The notes under the pieces are model-generated. The model saw nothing but the letters and a program-made list of their open reading frames with translations. It ran no database searches and was not told the origin of the DNA. Of a stretch of 64,000 nt of DNA, positions 52,208-63,800 are shown one piece after another. Source of the stretch: CAYOFF01 sp964403415 (GTDB lineage Bacteria > Patescibacteriota > Gracilibacteria > Absconditabacterales > Absconditicoccaceae); the NCBI GenBank assembly GCA_964403415.1, contig CAYOFF010000001.1, positions 868,001 to 932,000 on the forward strand. The letters run 5' to 3'. Numbering within the stretch: the stretch's first letter is position 1; the number at the start of each line of letters is the position of its first letter. A program made the position numbers and the translations under genes.

Positions 52208-54649
52208 TTATGCCCCCACTCTATAGAAAAGCTCCTTTTCCACGAGATCTTTCTTTCTGCCGTATTTGAGAGCTGAAATCTGTTTGATAACTTCGGTTTT
52301 TTCTGGGGTGTTTTTTGCAGAATCTGCAAAAGGATTTCGGACTGCTAGGGTAAATGGTTTGGTAGGCTGAGAGTCCACAACCAGTCTTACGACACCTTTG
52401 TATTTATCGATATTGACGAGATCTGTTTTGCTGAAGTAAGGCGCAAGACCACCCGAGAGAAACTCTGCGTCTTCTGGTCATACTCTCATAAATAAGAAGT
52501 TACCAATGTTACCAAAGATCGGTCCTTTCATATCGGCATGCGCATGTCATTGTCACTGTTCGAGCTGTTTGACGTACTGATGCGCAATGTTGAGACTGAG
52601 ACGATATTTTCTTGCTTCCGAAAGAATACTCTCAATAGCTGGTGTCACAAAGTTTTGAAACTCATCTATGTACAAATAGTGTGGCACTCTGTCCTTTTCT
52701 GGGATATCTGCTCTACGGAATGCCGCAATTCTGAGTTGTGAGACAATCATCATACCCAGCAAATTTGCGTTGATATCTCCCATCTTACCCTTGGAGAGGT
52801 TCATCAACAAGATCTTGTTGGTGTCCATCACGTTTGCTATCTCAAAGGACGACTCTACCTGACCAATAATATTTCTGAGGATCGGCGTTGTTGTCAGCGG
52901 ACCAAACTTCGCCTGGAAGTAGGGAATCATTTCCGATTTTTCTTTTTCACCCATAGACGCAAATGTCTTTTCCCATCGTGCGCGTACGACCGGATTTTTG
53001 ACGTTTTTGACTTTTATCTTCTGATAGGCTGCATCAGTAAACAATCTCATAATCTCCACAAGTGTCCCCCCATCAGGCTGCTCCATAAGCGTCAAGACAC
53101 CATTTCTAAAATAATCCTGAATACGAGGGCCAAAAATTTCAGGACCATAGAGCTTGATAAACATATCTACGGCGTCGTTGGTGATCAGATCCATCTCCCT
53201 TTCGTTTCTTGCCGTAAGGAAATTGAAGCCGTAAGGCAGTTCCATATTTCACGCATCTCGGTAGATCAGATCATCTATTCTCTCCTTGGGAAAATAACGT
53301 ATCAGATCTTCACACAGGTCACCATGCGGATCGATCAGCGTGAATCCTCTCCCCTGATCCATGTCTTGTCTTGCCATTGCTAACAACGTCGTTGACTTAC
53401 CCGTACCCGTCTGCCCAATACAATAAAAATGCCTAAACCTATCCATATCACTGAGATAGACCATTCTTTTGACTCCCCCAAACGTATTGGTACCTAGGAG
53501 AACACCTGATGTCGGAAGGTTGTCTGGTGCTGGAACTATTTTGAAATTCTGTCGCTTGATACGGGGGTTTTTGTTGAATCTAATATGCGGAAAGTGATAG
53601 AGCGATGAGACTTCTTTGATATTGAGATACTGCGCACGTTTTCTCAGAAGTCCATCTCGTCAGGCGTTATATGCTCTCATAAATATTCTCTGAACAAACG
53701 CCTGCAAAAAACTTTCGAGATGTTTTGCACTTGCGTATTTTATGGCATTGAGTCATACGTATGCATACTGATGCAACGATCTCTCAAGATCACTCATCAT
53801 TTTTTCTGGTCTCTTGGGATCTGGAGAGACTGCCACTCCCCTCATCAGTATCCTAAATCACTCATCTTCTGATTTTCTTTCGACATCATTCAATTGTTGG
53901 CTTGAAAGTTTTGATGTTGGCGCTGCTGGCTTCTCCTCCTCTTTTTTCTTGGGTACAATATCCTTCAAAAATGATCGTATGCTTTCTGTCTTGCCTGTTT
54001 TTATCTGCTCTGCCTCTTTCTTTAGGTTTTTCTGATCCTCATCTCAAATAGGTGCGAGTAGTAGCTGAAGACAAAGTTTCTCATCTGTTTCCACTCTAGA
54101 GAATGCCGCCAAAATACTATCCATTGGATCTACCTCAAAGGTCTCGTATGTTTTGAGTGGATATGCGCTCTTTTTGGCTAGCGTAAAATACCCTCACGCA
54201 GCGAATTTTCCTGCATCGAGCAATTTGGGCTGTGGTATAGGATCTATCACAGCACCTGGATAGAACGATGATATCATCTTTTCAAATGTCTCTGTATAGT
54301 CTGTGGGTGCAGCTATAATGTACTTGATTACTTCATTCTCTATGAGGATCTCGCATGAAATATATGTCTGGGCAAGATTTTTTTCTTTTCGCGATGATCA
54401 TGAAATCGCATATGCATTCTTCAAAATCTGGTTCATAACCTCTATATTCTGCTTCATTGACTGAATTGCATCGTTACTTTTGTCCATATCAGACTCTGTA
54501 CGTGGCATTTTGATCTGCAGGAATTTGAGATCTTTTGCTTTATCGGTGCAATACAGCTCTTTTCGCAGGTACCACAAATGATCTGCTGCCCACAAAACAA
54601 GCAAAAACAGTACAGCTAGGAATAAAATCACGCTTACTACACTATTCAT
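52208..54649 (-). CDS. type IV secretion/conjugation-type ATPase (TraG/VirD4/HerA-like)
   Basis: 813 residues. An N-terminal membrane helix (VVSVILFLAVLFLLVLWAAD) is followed by a roughly 350-residue domain of unknown type, then the motor: Walker A YCIGQTGTGKSTTLL, GFTLIDPHGDLCEDLI, Walker B HYLYIDEFQNFVTPAIESI and LSLNIAHQYVKQLEQ. The C-terminus has GPEDAEFLSGGLAPYFSK. Such ATPases are widespread in CPR genomes, usually with PrgI and VirB4-like genes, and are thought to drive DNA or protein transfer or pilus dynamics. Six or more UGA-Gly. A Lys/Glu-rich stretch (KTGKTESIRSFLKDIVPKKK) interrupts the N-terminal half. Confidence 0.85.
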
Positions 54650-54824
54650 GTCCTATCAAAAGCCAAAATAAGACTCTTATTATTGTACCGGGATCATAGG
54701 GGAATTGCAAATTTACCCTCTCGTGATAACCAAAAGCTATCAAAAAAACAGCATAAAATAGCGTTTTTGCATATACACTTTGTATTGTCAATATACTATT
54801 ATACCTATTCCGTATAATACACTA

Positions 54825-55140
54825 TACCTATTTTCTTTTTCACGATATGTTTCTATACTAGAGTCATCATCACCTCAAGAGATTGGTTACTCCTCGCCAC
54901 TCAAGGGTGTGATCGACTGTGGTAGGCATCCCTACTACGTTGCTTAGGAGCCCCTACACAGGGACACAAGCAAAGATTAGAAACCGGGGGAGGGCGAGCT
55001 CTTATTCAAAATCCGTTTCATTGTGTTGTCCAGCAGTATGCCTTATGGCAATGCATCAATACCATGAAACGGGTCACTAATAAGACCCACCGCCCTCCTC
55101 CACAAAGGAGGCGGTAGATGTATTCATCTATCGCTTTTTC
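54825..55140 (+). ncRNA. candidate structured non-coding RNA of unknown family
   Basis: A 535-nt space without a gene holds nested, well-paired helices on the plus strand: GTGGTAGG/CCTACTAC (54919-54938), TTGCTT/AAGCAA (54940-54973) enclosing CCCT/AGGG, GGAGGGCG (54989-54996) with CGCCCTCC (55091-55098), CTTATT/AATAAG just inside it, and CCGTTTCAT/ATGAAACGG (55013-55072). The last helix of the unit is a perfect terminator (55111-55140). CGCCCTCC could also pair with a downstream GGAGGCGG, so two alternative folds exist. A TATAAT at 54813-54818 is a possible -10. It lacks the conserved cores of tmRNA, RNase P RNA and SRP RNA. The 5' end is a guess. Confidence 0.6.
55111..55140 (+). terminator. 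Rho-independent terminator of the candidate RNA
   Basis: GCGGTAGATG and CATCTATCGC form a ten-pair stem (one G-U) with a TATT loop, followed by five T and a T-rich tract. On the opposite strand no T-run follows, so it serves the plus strand. Confidence 0.85.
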
Positions 55141-55184
55141 TTATTTTGAATTTTTTCTTATCCTCATCATATTCTGTTCTTTGG

Positions 55185-55781
55185 TTATCTTGATCTTAGT
55201 TCTCGCATACATATTGCTGCTGCTTGTCAGACATTGAGAGACTCTTTGTATCCACGCATCGGAATCATCACTGTATACGCTACGGTTTGTAGCGTCTCTT
55301 GAAGGACTCCCGTTTTCTCATTACCCACAATCAGTGCAAGCGGGACGCCTACGAGATTAGGATGTTGACCAAAAAATGTTTCTACCGGACACGCTGTCGG
55401 CGTAACTTCCACTGCCACGCACGTATATCCACGCTCGGTGAGGACACGAAGTGTTTCTTTTGGGTTCCATATCTGCTCGAGAGTGATGTGATGCTGTGCA
55501 CCTAGCGCTGTTTTGTTAACACGATTTATGCGATTGGTATGTTTCTCTGGATTGGTATGATTCACCGGATTTTTACCATACCCTGGTCATTCTCATGATA
55601 AGACATCTCATGGTGGTGATGATGGTGATGATGATGCTAGTATATCTGGTGATGGTGTATCTGGTGATGGTGTATATCCTGACAGTACAACGCCCCATCA
55701 TAGTGCATCTGCTGTACGAATGATATTTCATGTATTGTATGCACTACGGAGATTTTCCAAAACTATAAGATGTGGCATCAT
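55185..55781 (-). CDS. TrmH/SpoU-family RNA 2'-O-methyltransferase
   Basis: 198 residues. Motif 1 LIVLENLRSAYNTGNIIRTA followed by DALG, motif 2 VPLALIVGNEKTGV and motif 3 VMIPMRGYKESLNVGQAAAI are those of SPOUT methyltransferases that fold with a trefoil knot. After GWGVVLSGYTPSPD there is a low-complexity insertion built from a 15-nt repeat and Ser/Pro runs (about 45 residues), coded by the TGATGG-rich stretch near 55610-55680. No N-terminal RNA-binding extension. The target, tRNA or rRNA, is open. Confidence 0.87.
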
Positions 55782-55814
55782 TTTTGTACTTCTATGCTCA
55801 TTTAAAAATCATTC

Positions 55815-56969
55815 TTACAGATGGGATGTTCCCACAGATATAGATAATAGATATGCTGCAATATCGGCGACACCATTTTTGATGGGTATGCGCGCAAGAT
55901 TTGCTTGATACTCACTCAGTCATCACGAAAGCATATGCTCCAAATGCGCCACGAGATTTCAGATATTTTCTTCGTACATACCAATCTTATTATTTACTAC
56001 AAACTCCATATTTCATTTCTCTTGCTCTCGGAGATAGGAGTTGAGAATTGGTATTTTTCATAGGCTCAGTACCTCCATAATTGCTGCTGGCCCTGCTTTG
56101 GTCACGACAATGTCTGCTGCCGCCATGAGATCGTACATAAAATCTATAAACGGATAGAGTTGTACATGTGTTGCACTGTGGTGCTCAACAATTTTCACTG
56201 CTTTTTTGTAGAGTTCTTCGTTCTTTCCGCATACCATAAGGATATGTACGTTATGGAGTTTTTTGATCATCTCCTCGAGTATTTCTTCTCCCCTTGGCAT
56301 CCCGTCACCACCTCCCCCTAGTAAGACTACTGTCTTATCTGTAGGAATACCACGAGATAATTTGATGGCATGTACTTGCGACTGATCTGGACGATGATTG
56401 AATTTTTCGTGGATAATTGTCGGCAGTACAGTGATCTTATCAGCAGCCACTCACTGCTCTTGGGCGGTATGTTTTACCTGCTCGCTGTATACGACATATT
56501 CCATATCCTTCTCCAAAAACCATAATATGGGCGCTGTAAATGGATCTGTCACGATAACGGTTATGCGTATTTTTTTTCATAGGGTATCTCAGAGTTTTTT
56601 GACTGCGTCTTTGACAGGCTTCGTGAGGAAAAAGTGAAAGATCACGATATGGTCTGGGCACTCTTCGTGAATCAGCTTCAGCATATCTTGCTCCATATAC
56701 TGCGCAATGAGAAGCTGATTTGTTTTTGCACATATATAAAATTTATTACACGCATAGATAAACTCATATAGTGGTTTGCCGTGTGACTGTATTTTGGTGT
56801 ATCACTCTTCTAACAAGAGCTTAAGTATAGGAAAATGCTCTCGGCCATCTCTCATGGAGATCTGTATATCGTCGTTATAATGATTTTGATAATACTGAGA
56901 AAGCGCTCTTGCTGCCGAGAGATGGCCTCAGCCTGTTTTGAGATACAAGAAGAGAAATTTCTTTCCCAT
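55815..56969 (-). CDS. GT28-family glycosyltransferase (MGDG synthase/UgtP-like)
   Basis: 384 residues. N-terminal acceptor-side motif FLYLKTGGGHLSAARALSQY (one Gly by UGA) as in MGDG synthase and UgtP rather than MurG; VIVTDPFTAPILWFLEKD follows; the donor lobe has TVVLLGGGGDGMPRGEEI, VHILMVCGKNEEL and AAADIVVTKAGPAAIMEVLS. Members make glycolipids from diacylglycerol or, for MurG, lipid II. Because the N-terminal motif fits the glycolipid branch better and no mur cluster is near, I favour a membrane glycolipid role. It overlaps nothing but lies 4 nt from the alaS stop. Confidence 0.83.
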
Positions 56970-56973
56970 ATGA

Positions 56974-58638
56974 CTACTGTACGAAATGTAAGAAGACGCC
57001 ACCGTATTTTTGTACATCAATTACACGCAATGATGTACCATCATCAAGCAAAATCGTGCCTCTATCTCCTGTCTGTCCACCTCACTCTCCGTAGAATGGC
57101 GTCTTATCAAAAATGAGTACGCGGTGTCAGTCTACATTGATGTCTTTGAGCAGTTTGACGTTCTCTTCTTGGAGCGATGTGTATCCTGTAAAGGTAGTCG
57201 GACTGACTCCTGAAAGATATGATGACCAGTCCGTCCCCTTGGCAAACATCTTGCTCGAGCCTTGGCGAGAGCGTTCCTTGGCTTGCTCGAGCGCACGCTC
57301 AAATCATGCGTGGTCTATCTGCTTTCACATCTCTTGCGCGATTTCTTTGGTGAGCTCCACTGGAAACCCATACGTGTCATACAACTTGAACACCTCCTCT
57401 CATGGAATAATATTATTTTTTGCATGCTGTGCTATCTCCAAGAATTTTTGTTCTCATTTCTCTATAGTGATCTCAAATGCTTTCATTTCCTGTAAGAGCT
57501 GATCTGTGATTGCTTTCTCATGGCCGATAGCTGCCTCATAATGTGCAATCAACATCTTGACCAATGTCTCTAGTAGTACTGCAAATCCAAACTGACTTGT
57601 CATTCTTTCATTGTCTGGTCAGAGTTTATTGAGGTGATACCGCGCTCTCCTGATTAGTCTTCTCAGCACATATCATCTTCACTCGTTGGATGGGACTAGT
57701 CACTCATTGATAAGCAGACTTGCAGTTCTAAGGTGATCTACGACGATTCTGTAGCTCTTAGCGGTTTTGGTTTCATCTTCTGTAAACTGGTCTGTTTTTT
57801 TGGAAAATCATGCATAAGGAGCTCTTGCTACTTCTTGGAGTTGCTTCAATGTTTCACTAAACATATCTGTCTCAAAAATCGTATCAGTTCATTGCAACAC
57901 CATCAAGAGGCGTTCAAATCACATACCGGTATCTACGTTTTTTGCTGGGAGTTCGATAAGGTTTCCTGTACCATCCGCATAGTATGCCATAAATACGTTG
58001 TTCCATATTTCTGTATACCTGTCGTTTTCTCCAAGATCCCAATCTGCTGGGCCATACCCCTCTCCTCTATCATAATAGAACTCACAACATGGTCCACACG
58101 GTCATACAGGTCCTGGCGTCCAGAAGTTGTCTGATTCCATATTTTCGTTGAATCACATTTCCTTGATATGCTGAATTCCCATTTCCTTGAGTGTTGCGAT
58201 ACTCTCGCTATCTTGAGGGATTCACGTCTTTGTATCTCACGCAAATACTGTTGCTCAGAGTTTTTCTATGGGAATACCCGCCCATGTCGTCAAAAACTCT
58301 ACTGACCGGCGTATACTTTCTGCTTTGAAGTAGTCTCCAAGTGATCGATTTCACATCATCTCAAAATACGTTAGGTGTCTCTCATCACCGATATCATCAA
58401 TATCTGGTGTTCTGATGCATCCTTGTATATTGTAGAGCCTCTTTCCGTCAGGGTGCGTCTTGCCCATAAGGTATGGTACAAGCGGCTGCATTCCTGCTAC
58501 GTTGAAGAGTGTCGTTCCATCTTCGGAACTATTTATAATAAGAGTCCCGGGTCTAGACCGGTGATGTTTTCTCTCTACCGGAGCCTTGGTTTCCCGAAAT
58601 TCATTCCATATTTTACGAACATCTGCTGATCCATGCAT
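56974..58638 (-). CDS. alaS: alanyl-tRNA synthetase, catalytic part only
   Basis: 554 residues against about 870 in most bacteria. The class II core is complete: SADVRKIWNEFRETKAPVER, TTLFNVAGMQPLVPYLMGKT, CIRTPDIDDIGDERHLTYFE with MMGNRSLGDYFK, and GMGFERLLMVLQG. The tRNA-recognition helices follow (NEGGRYVLRRLIRRARYHL). The chain ends about 55 residues into the editing domain, after TPFYGEGGGQTGDRGTI, with TAG; the zinc-binding HxxxH/CxxxH editing site and C-Ala are absent. It should charge tRNA-Ala but not clear Ser/Gly mischarging, unless a free AlaX protein exists elsewhere. TAG at 56974 is a true stop in this code. Confidence 0.9.
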
Positions 58639-58689
58639 AACTGTTTCTACATAACAAGCTAAAAAGTACAGACTACAATTTTTGTAGTA

Positions 58690-60732
58690 TTACTGCTGAT
58701 TAGCTTTGGCGGCCTGCTCTTCTGCTTCTTTTGTGACAAAGCTCTCTATCATTTCATGTAACTTGACCGAATAGACATTATCTGCATTCAAAATATACAA
58801 TATGGACTTTTCCCCTTCATCCAAATATACATCACGCACTTTATTGTCACCAAAATCAAACTTTACACTAAAGAAATACTTTAGACCGTACGAGGTCGTG
58901 TATGCGTCGTTGGTCTTGAGTGGATTGGAACGATATACGGTAAACTGCTGACTTACGGGATCAAAAAGATACACGTATTTGGAGTTCAATACTGAGATAA
59001 CCTTGGTTTCTGAGCTGTATTCTGAACGAATTCTATCACCGCCCATCAGCTCCATACGACGTGCCTGTAGTGTTCATGCATTGTCTTGTCTCCAGAGCTG
59101 CAAAAGCTCTTTTGCTTCTGGCATCCACACGAGAAATGTTCCATCTACAGCAATACTTCCTAGTCCTCCACTCAGAAGATCTGGTGTATTTTGGAGTACT
59201 TCTGGGGCCAATTGGTACTCTGTTCCTGGCTGAAATACTTCCTGCGAGCCTTTTTGGTTGAGAAATCTATAAATAGTAGGAGCAGCTCACACCGTTGATT
59301 TTGCCACTACATAAAAGTTTGATGATTGGAAAGTCGCTAGATGAGAAATTCATAATGGGAATGCACCATTTGCTACTGTTACTGGCAACATACCCGTCCT
59401 CATGATATTGAGAAGTTCGCTTTTGTCAGTGACACAGTAAAGACCATTCTTCAATAGATTGAGATTACAGTCTGTAATAGTTGTACCTGGGCTAATACTT
59501 GCTAGAGTTCATCTCAACGTCTCATTGACCGCACCAACAAGTGCGCCCTGTGTCCCTCACACAAATAACCCATTTCTCCACGCCAACATATGTACTTCTC
59601 ACATAATACTTTTTTCCTGTGGAGAAAACGTATATATAGGCTCTCCAAAGCCATTATCTTGATTGAAGAGCACGATATTGAAGCCCTTGTAGTATTCTTT
59701 TTCGATTATCTTTCTGAGCTCTTTGACATCAAAGGTTCGCTTCTTTTTTTCATCTAGGAGGTCTAGCTTTGAGAGGATTTCATTATATTTTTTGATTTTC
59801 TCATCAGAGTCGGCAGGTATTCTCTGGAACAAACTAATATCTTTTTGAATATCTTCTATAGTGAAGTCGATTACTAGCCCCGTCCTCGTATCTACAGTCT
59901 CTGTGTTTCATGTTTCCAAAAATCCACTCACTACCCACCAAACCAACAAAAGTACCGCAATACCTCCTCATATAAACATTGTTTGTGTTCTTCGTAGCTC
60001 CAATTTTTCTTTCAGCCCGGACAACCAACGATTCTGCTCAAACATCTTCCCCTTTAGCCTTCTTTTGAACCCTGTTCCTGGGTGTTGGACGTTAAACTCT
60101 ATCCCATATCAAATGTCTTGTGTATCGCGTCTTACTGAGAGAATATCAATAAGTGAGTCTAAGAGCGAGCTTTGATTGTGTTTACTTACCTCTACCATGT
60201 GTTGCATGTCCTCTGTGTCTAGATATGTCTCGACATACTCTCATACCACAATAATATCATCCCCATCCATTACTTCCCCTTCAATAAACTCTCCAAATTG
60301 ATCTATTTTCTCTTTAGTTGCTGTTTGATTGCTGACTGAATAGACAAGTCTTTGTTTTCTAAATATAAGCACACTTGTCGATCCTAAAAGGACTGCCATA
60401 TATCTCCAATCCCAGAAAATATGCACAGCTCCTTTGATTTGGATATGCTCTACATCCTTTATTTTTTCGGCAAAAACACCTAGTTTCCCGTTAAAATCCT
60501 GGACCTGCTCTTCAAATTGAGCCTTAAATAGAGAAGGATCCAAGTCTTCCTGAGCCAAAAGCTCCGTTACCTGTGAGAGAAAATCATTGAATAAGTCTTT
60601 TTGGTACTCCAAAAACTTATCTGTTTGAAACACAATATATGCATATACATGGACATTATTGGGATACGTCCTCGTAAAGAGCATTTTTTGCTCATCTTCT
60701 AGGTACTCACGATAGGAAACGGCAATATGCAT
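58690..60732 (-). CDS. membrane protein with N-terminal PP2C-like domain and exported propeller-like domain
   Basis: 680 residues joined through UGA-Gly at 60241 and others. Residues 1-165 look like a reduced PP2C-type fold: IQIKGAVHIFWDWRYMAVLL, LVYSVSNQTATKEKIDQFGE and GEVMDGDDIIVVGEYVE, although the metal-binding Asp set is not complete by eye. A basic stretch and one membrane helix (IGGGIAVLLLVWWVVSGFLE) follow at about residue 240. The outer 430 residues are beta-rich repeats (GEPIYTFSPQEK, FVGGTQGALVGAVN, GSIAVDGTFLVWMPEAKELL) suggesting a propeller. It may be a sensor linking the outside to a phosphatase-like domain; that is inference. Confidence 0.65.
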
Positions 60733-60753
60733 GATAACAACAAAAAGAAACAA

Positions 60754-60798
60754 AGAAAAAAGGGACACATGATAGGTGATAGGTAGTCATGTGTCCCT
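60754..60798 (-). terminator. Rho-independent terminator of the surface-protein gene
   Basis: AGGGACACATGA and TCATGTGTCCCT form a perfect 12-bp stem around a 14-nt loop; on the minus strand it runs into six T. It lies 38 nt past the TAG at 60836. Confidence 0.9.
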
Positions 60799-60835
60799 GA
60801 TTTTCAATACAAGAAACGTTGGAATATGCCTTTGC

Positions 60836-63800
60836 CTACTTCCGAATTTGTAGATTTTCCATAAATTCGTTTGCAGCTGGTGGAAGTTTCTTCCATAAGT
60901 TTGGATTTGTTTGGATCAGTAGTGATGCTCCATCAAAGATTTTCTCCTTTTGACGCTTTGTTTCCACGTCAAACCAGTGATCTAGGATGGCTCTTCTCGA
61001 ATTAATGAACTTCCCATCCAATCATGGTCCAACTAAGATACCCTGAACCACCAGTCATCACTCTACACACCATCCTTTCGCAGAGAGAGAATCGTTACGT
61101 ATTATATCGGTGCTAAATCATTCTTTTGTGATAAATATTCATTTTACGACATCCCTATGATCACAATCCTTGTTCTTGAAGATAATCTTACCGTTTGGTA
61201 CAATATACAGTGCATTTGTATCCGCATCTCACTCTATAGTAAGATCTCAATTACGTATGAGCAATGTATATGGAATATCCCTAGCCGTAGTTACATTTGA
61301 GAGCGTAAAGTCACCGTCTATCATATAGATCTCTTGCGCTGGAGCCTTTTTCAGTCTGTTAGAGATAATGTTTGTCGATCACAGGCGTCCTACTTCATTT
61401 TTTGCTAATTTTTGTATTGAGGTTGCTACTTTGTTCATGATATACTCATCAGTTTGCACTTCTGTTGCTGATTGCTCTAACTTTGAGATTGCTCATAAAT
61501 CTGCTGGTGTCATAATTGGTTCACCTTCTAGGGATCTAAATTTAGTTAGATCTGTATTTGGTGTTGTAGATAATCATACTCACTGATGAACAAGATATCA
61601 GTCAGATACTGGGAAATTCATAGCACATACACGTCACTCAAACACTGCTGGACGCACACCCTTCTCTGTACAGACAGTATATGCAATACTATCTAACACA
61701 ATCTGGTACTCTCACAGTACGCCACGCGCGATCTCTGGGGATATTTTGAAGTATCATTTTCACATCGCACTTTCTATCCAATCTTCTTGTAATAATACAT
61801 CATCAAATAGTGTGTGCCCATTCCATTTGTTTGTGAAACAGTCTTCTACAAATGATGCTATCGGAGTTGCTCACTCACTTGATGATCCATTGTAGATAGT
61901 AAAATGACACTGCATGGTAGACTCCAAAATTGTTCCTGATAATGCATACTCGCAGTTATCTGATTGTGTATATGCACGTTGATTATCTATTTGTAGATCC
62001 CATCGGAATGGCAGATACTCACCTACTTGTACTGACGGAGGATCAATGTAAGCACATTTTGGTATTTCATTAAATGATCTCTTTGTAGGAATCAAGGGTG
62101 CTGAATTATGTTCTCATGTTCCTGGTGGATCTTCTGTTTCTTGAGTTAATGTTACTATGGAGTTACACATATCTCAGAGCACTACTCATGTTGAAGACAA
62201 AACTATACATGCTGGCTGATATGCGTCATATCCTTTGTAGTGACATGTTGCATCCATCTCCCATGCACCTCAAGCCATCAGTGTCGCATGCCCCGACGTT
62301 TGTCCGCCGGCTGATGAGTATTTATCACAGTCAATAAGTACTATATTATCTTGATATCAACTCTGCACAGAACATGTGAAATTAACCGAGTGATCCTCTG
62401 CATATACCATGAGATCATCAAGTGTTGATAGATCAACGCAACCATTAGTTGTTGTGGTAACTGTTTTTCCAGTTCAAGATGGACTTCATGGTCATCCTCA
62501 TGACTTTAGGATAACTGTTCACCTACACGCATCGCTATACAAGCTTGATGGCGCCACTGTACATATTGGATTGTATGCGCCATATCACATATAGTCACAA
62601 ATTGCACTCATCTTCCATGCACCATCGCTTGAGAGTGTTGCATATCCTGTAAAGGCACCTCACATTGAAGTATTCCTGTCACAGTCAATAGTCACTAACT
62701 GTTGCTGAGATCAGCTTTGTACCTCACATGTAAATTCCATCGTATGTAATTCGTTGTATACTGTTACGTCATCTTGTGTAGTTAGTTGTACACATGTGCC
62801 ACTACTAGCATCTCGTGAGTCCGTCACATATGTCGGCAAATTATATATAGTCACTGGTTGTTTACACATTTCCTCACATAGCGAGCTCACCATAGATGAT
62901 GCTGTCTGCTGTATTGTATTTAATGCCTCTATAAGTGGTGTCGTTGGATTATTTGGTAGTATCCATCAATTTTGTCCCGTTACTAGTGCTCCTGACAGAT
63001 TACCCATCAAAAGTTCTGTAACCAAATGTCCAGCCGCAACATCATAGAGATTATCAATAAGCTCTAACGCTGACACATTAAGGAAAGATGTAAGATCTAC
63101 ACCACTCGAGAGATTTGTCCAATTTATGATCGCTATATTAGCATCTATTCATGAAAGATCAAACGCATCTGTCAACTGTACAGCATATGTATTAATTAGA
63201 GAAAGAGCACTTCATGTGGTTAATGGATTACCATTACACATAAGACCAGCATCACCATCAACTGTACACAATACACTATATGATCATCCGGTAGTAAATG
63301 TATACGTACCAGTAGATCATACACTAGATCGCATCACCGCACCACTCGCGTTGAGTACCTGGATCATGTATGATATACCTGATCATGCACATGTTATATC
63401 TAGAGACATAGGTGCATCTCATGAGTTTGCTGATAGCTGCACCGATTGACATGTAGCATCGTATTCACATACTGAACTATCAGGGATACATACTCCGCCG
63501 CATGCCTGATATCCACTAGGTATGGAAGGCATGGTTGCACTACAACTTCCATCACAGAGGATTAGTCATGTATTTGTTTCTCCACATGCGTTTGCAGCAC
63601 CTGTACATACCGTATTGTATCATGTTACAAGCGGTGGAGTTCCATTGCACGATCCATCACATTGTATCGTTCATACTCATGTTTGACTGCAGGCATTCAC
63701 GCCTATACATGTCGTTCCATAGCCGCTTACCAATGCTGGTGTACCATTACAAGATCCGTCACATTGTATCGTTCATACTCATGTTTGACCACAGGCGTTC

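Noticed and set aside
54825..55140. tmRNA, RNase P RNA, SRP RNA or 6S RNA
   Set aside because: No tRNA-like ends or tag frame, no GAGGAAAGUCC/ACAGA core, no SRP GGAAG/AGCAG loop, and not a simple 6S-like rod.
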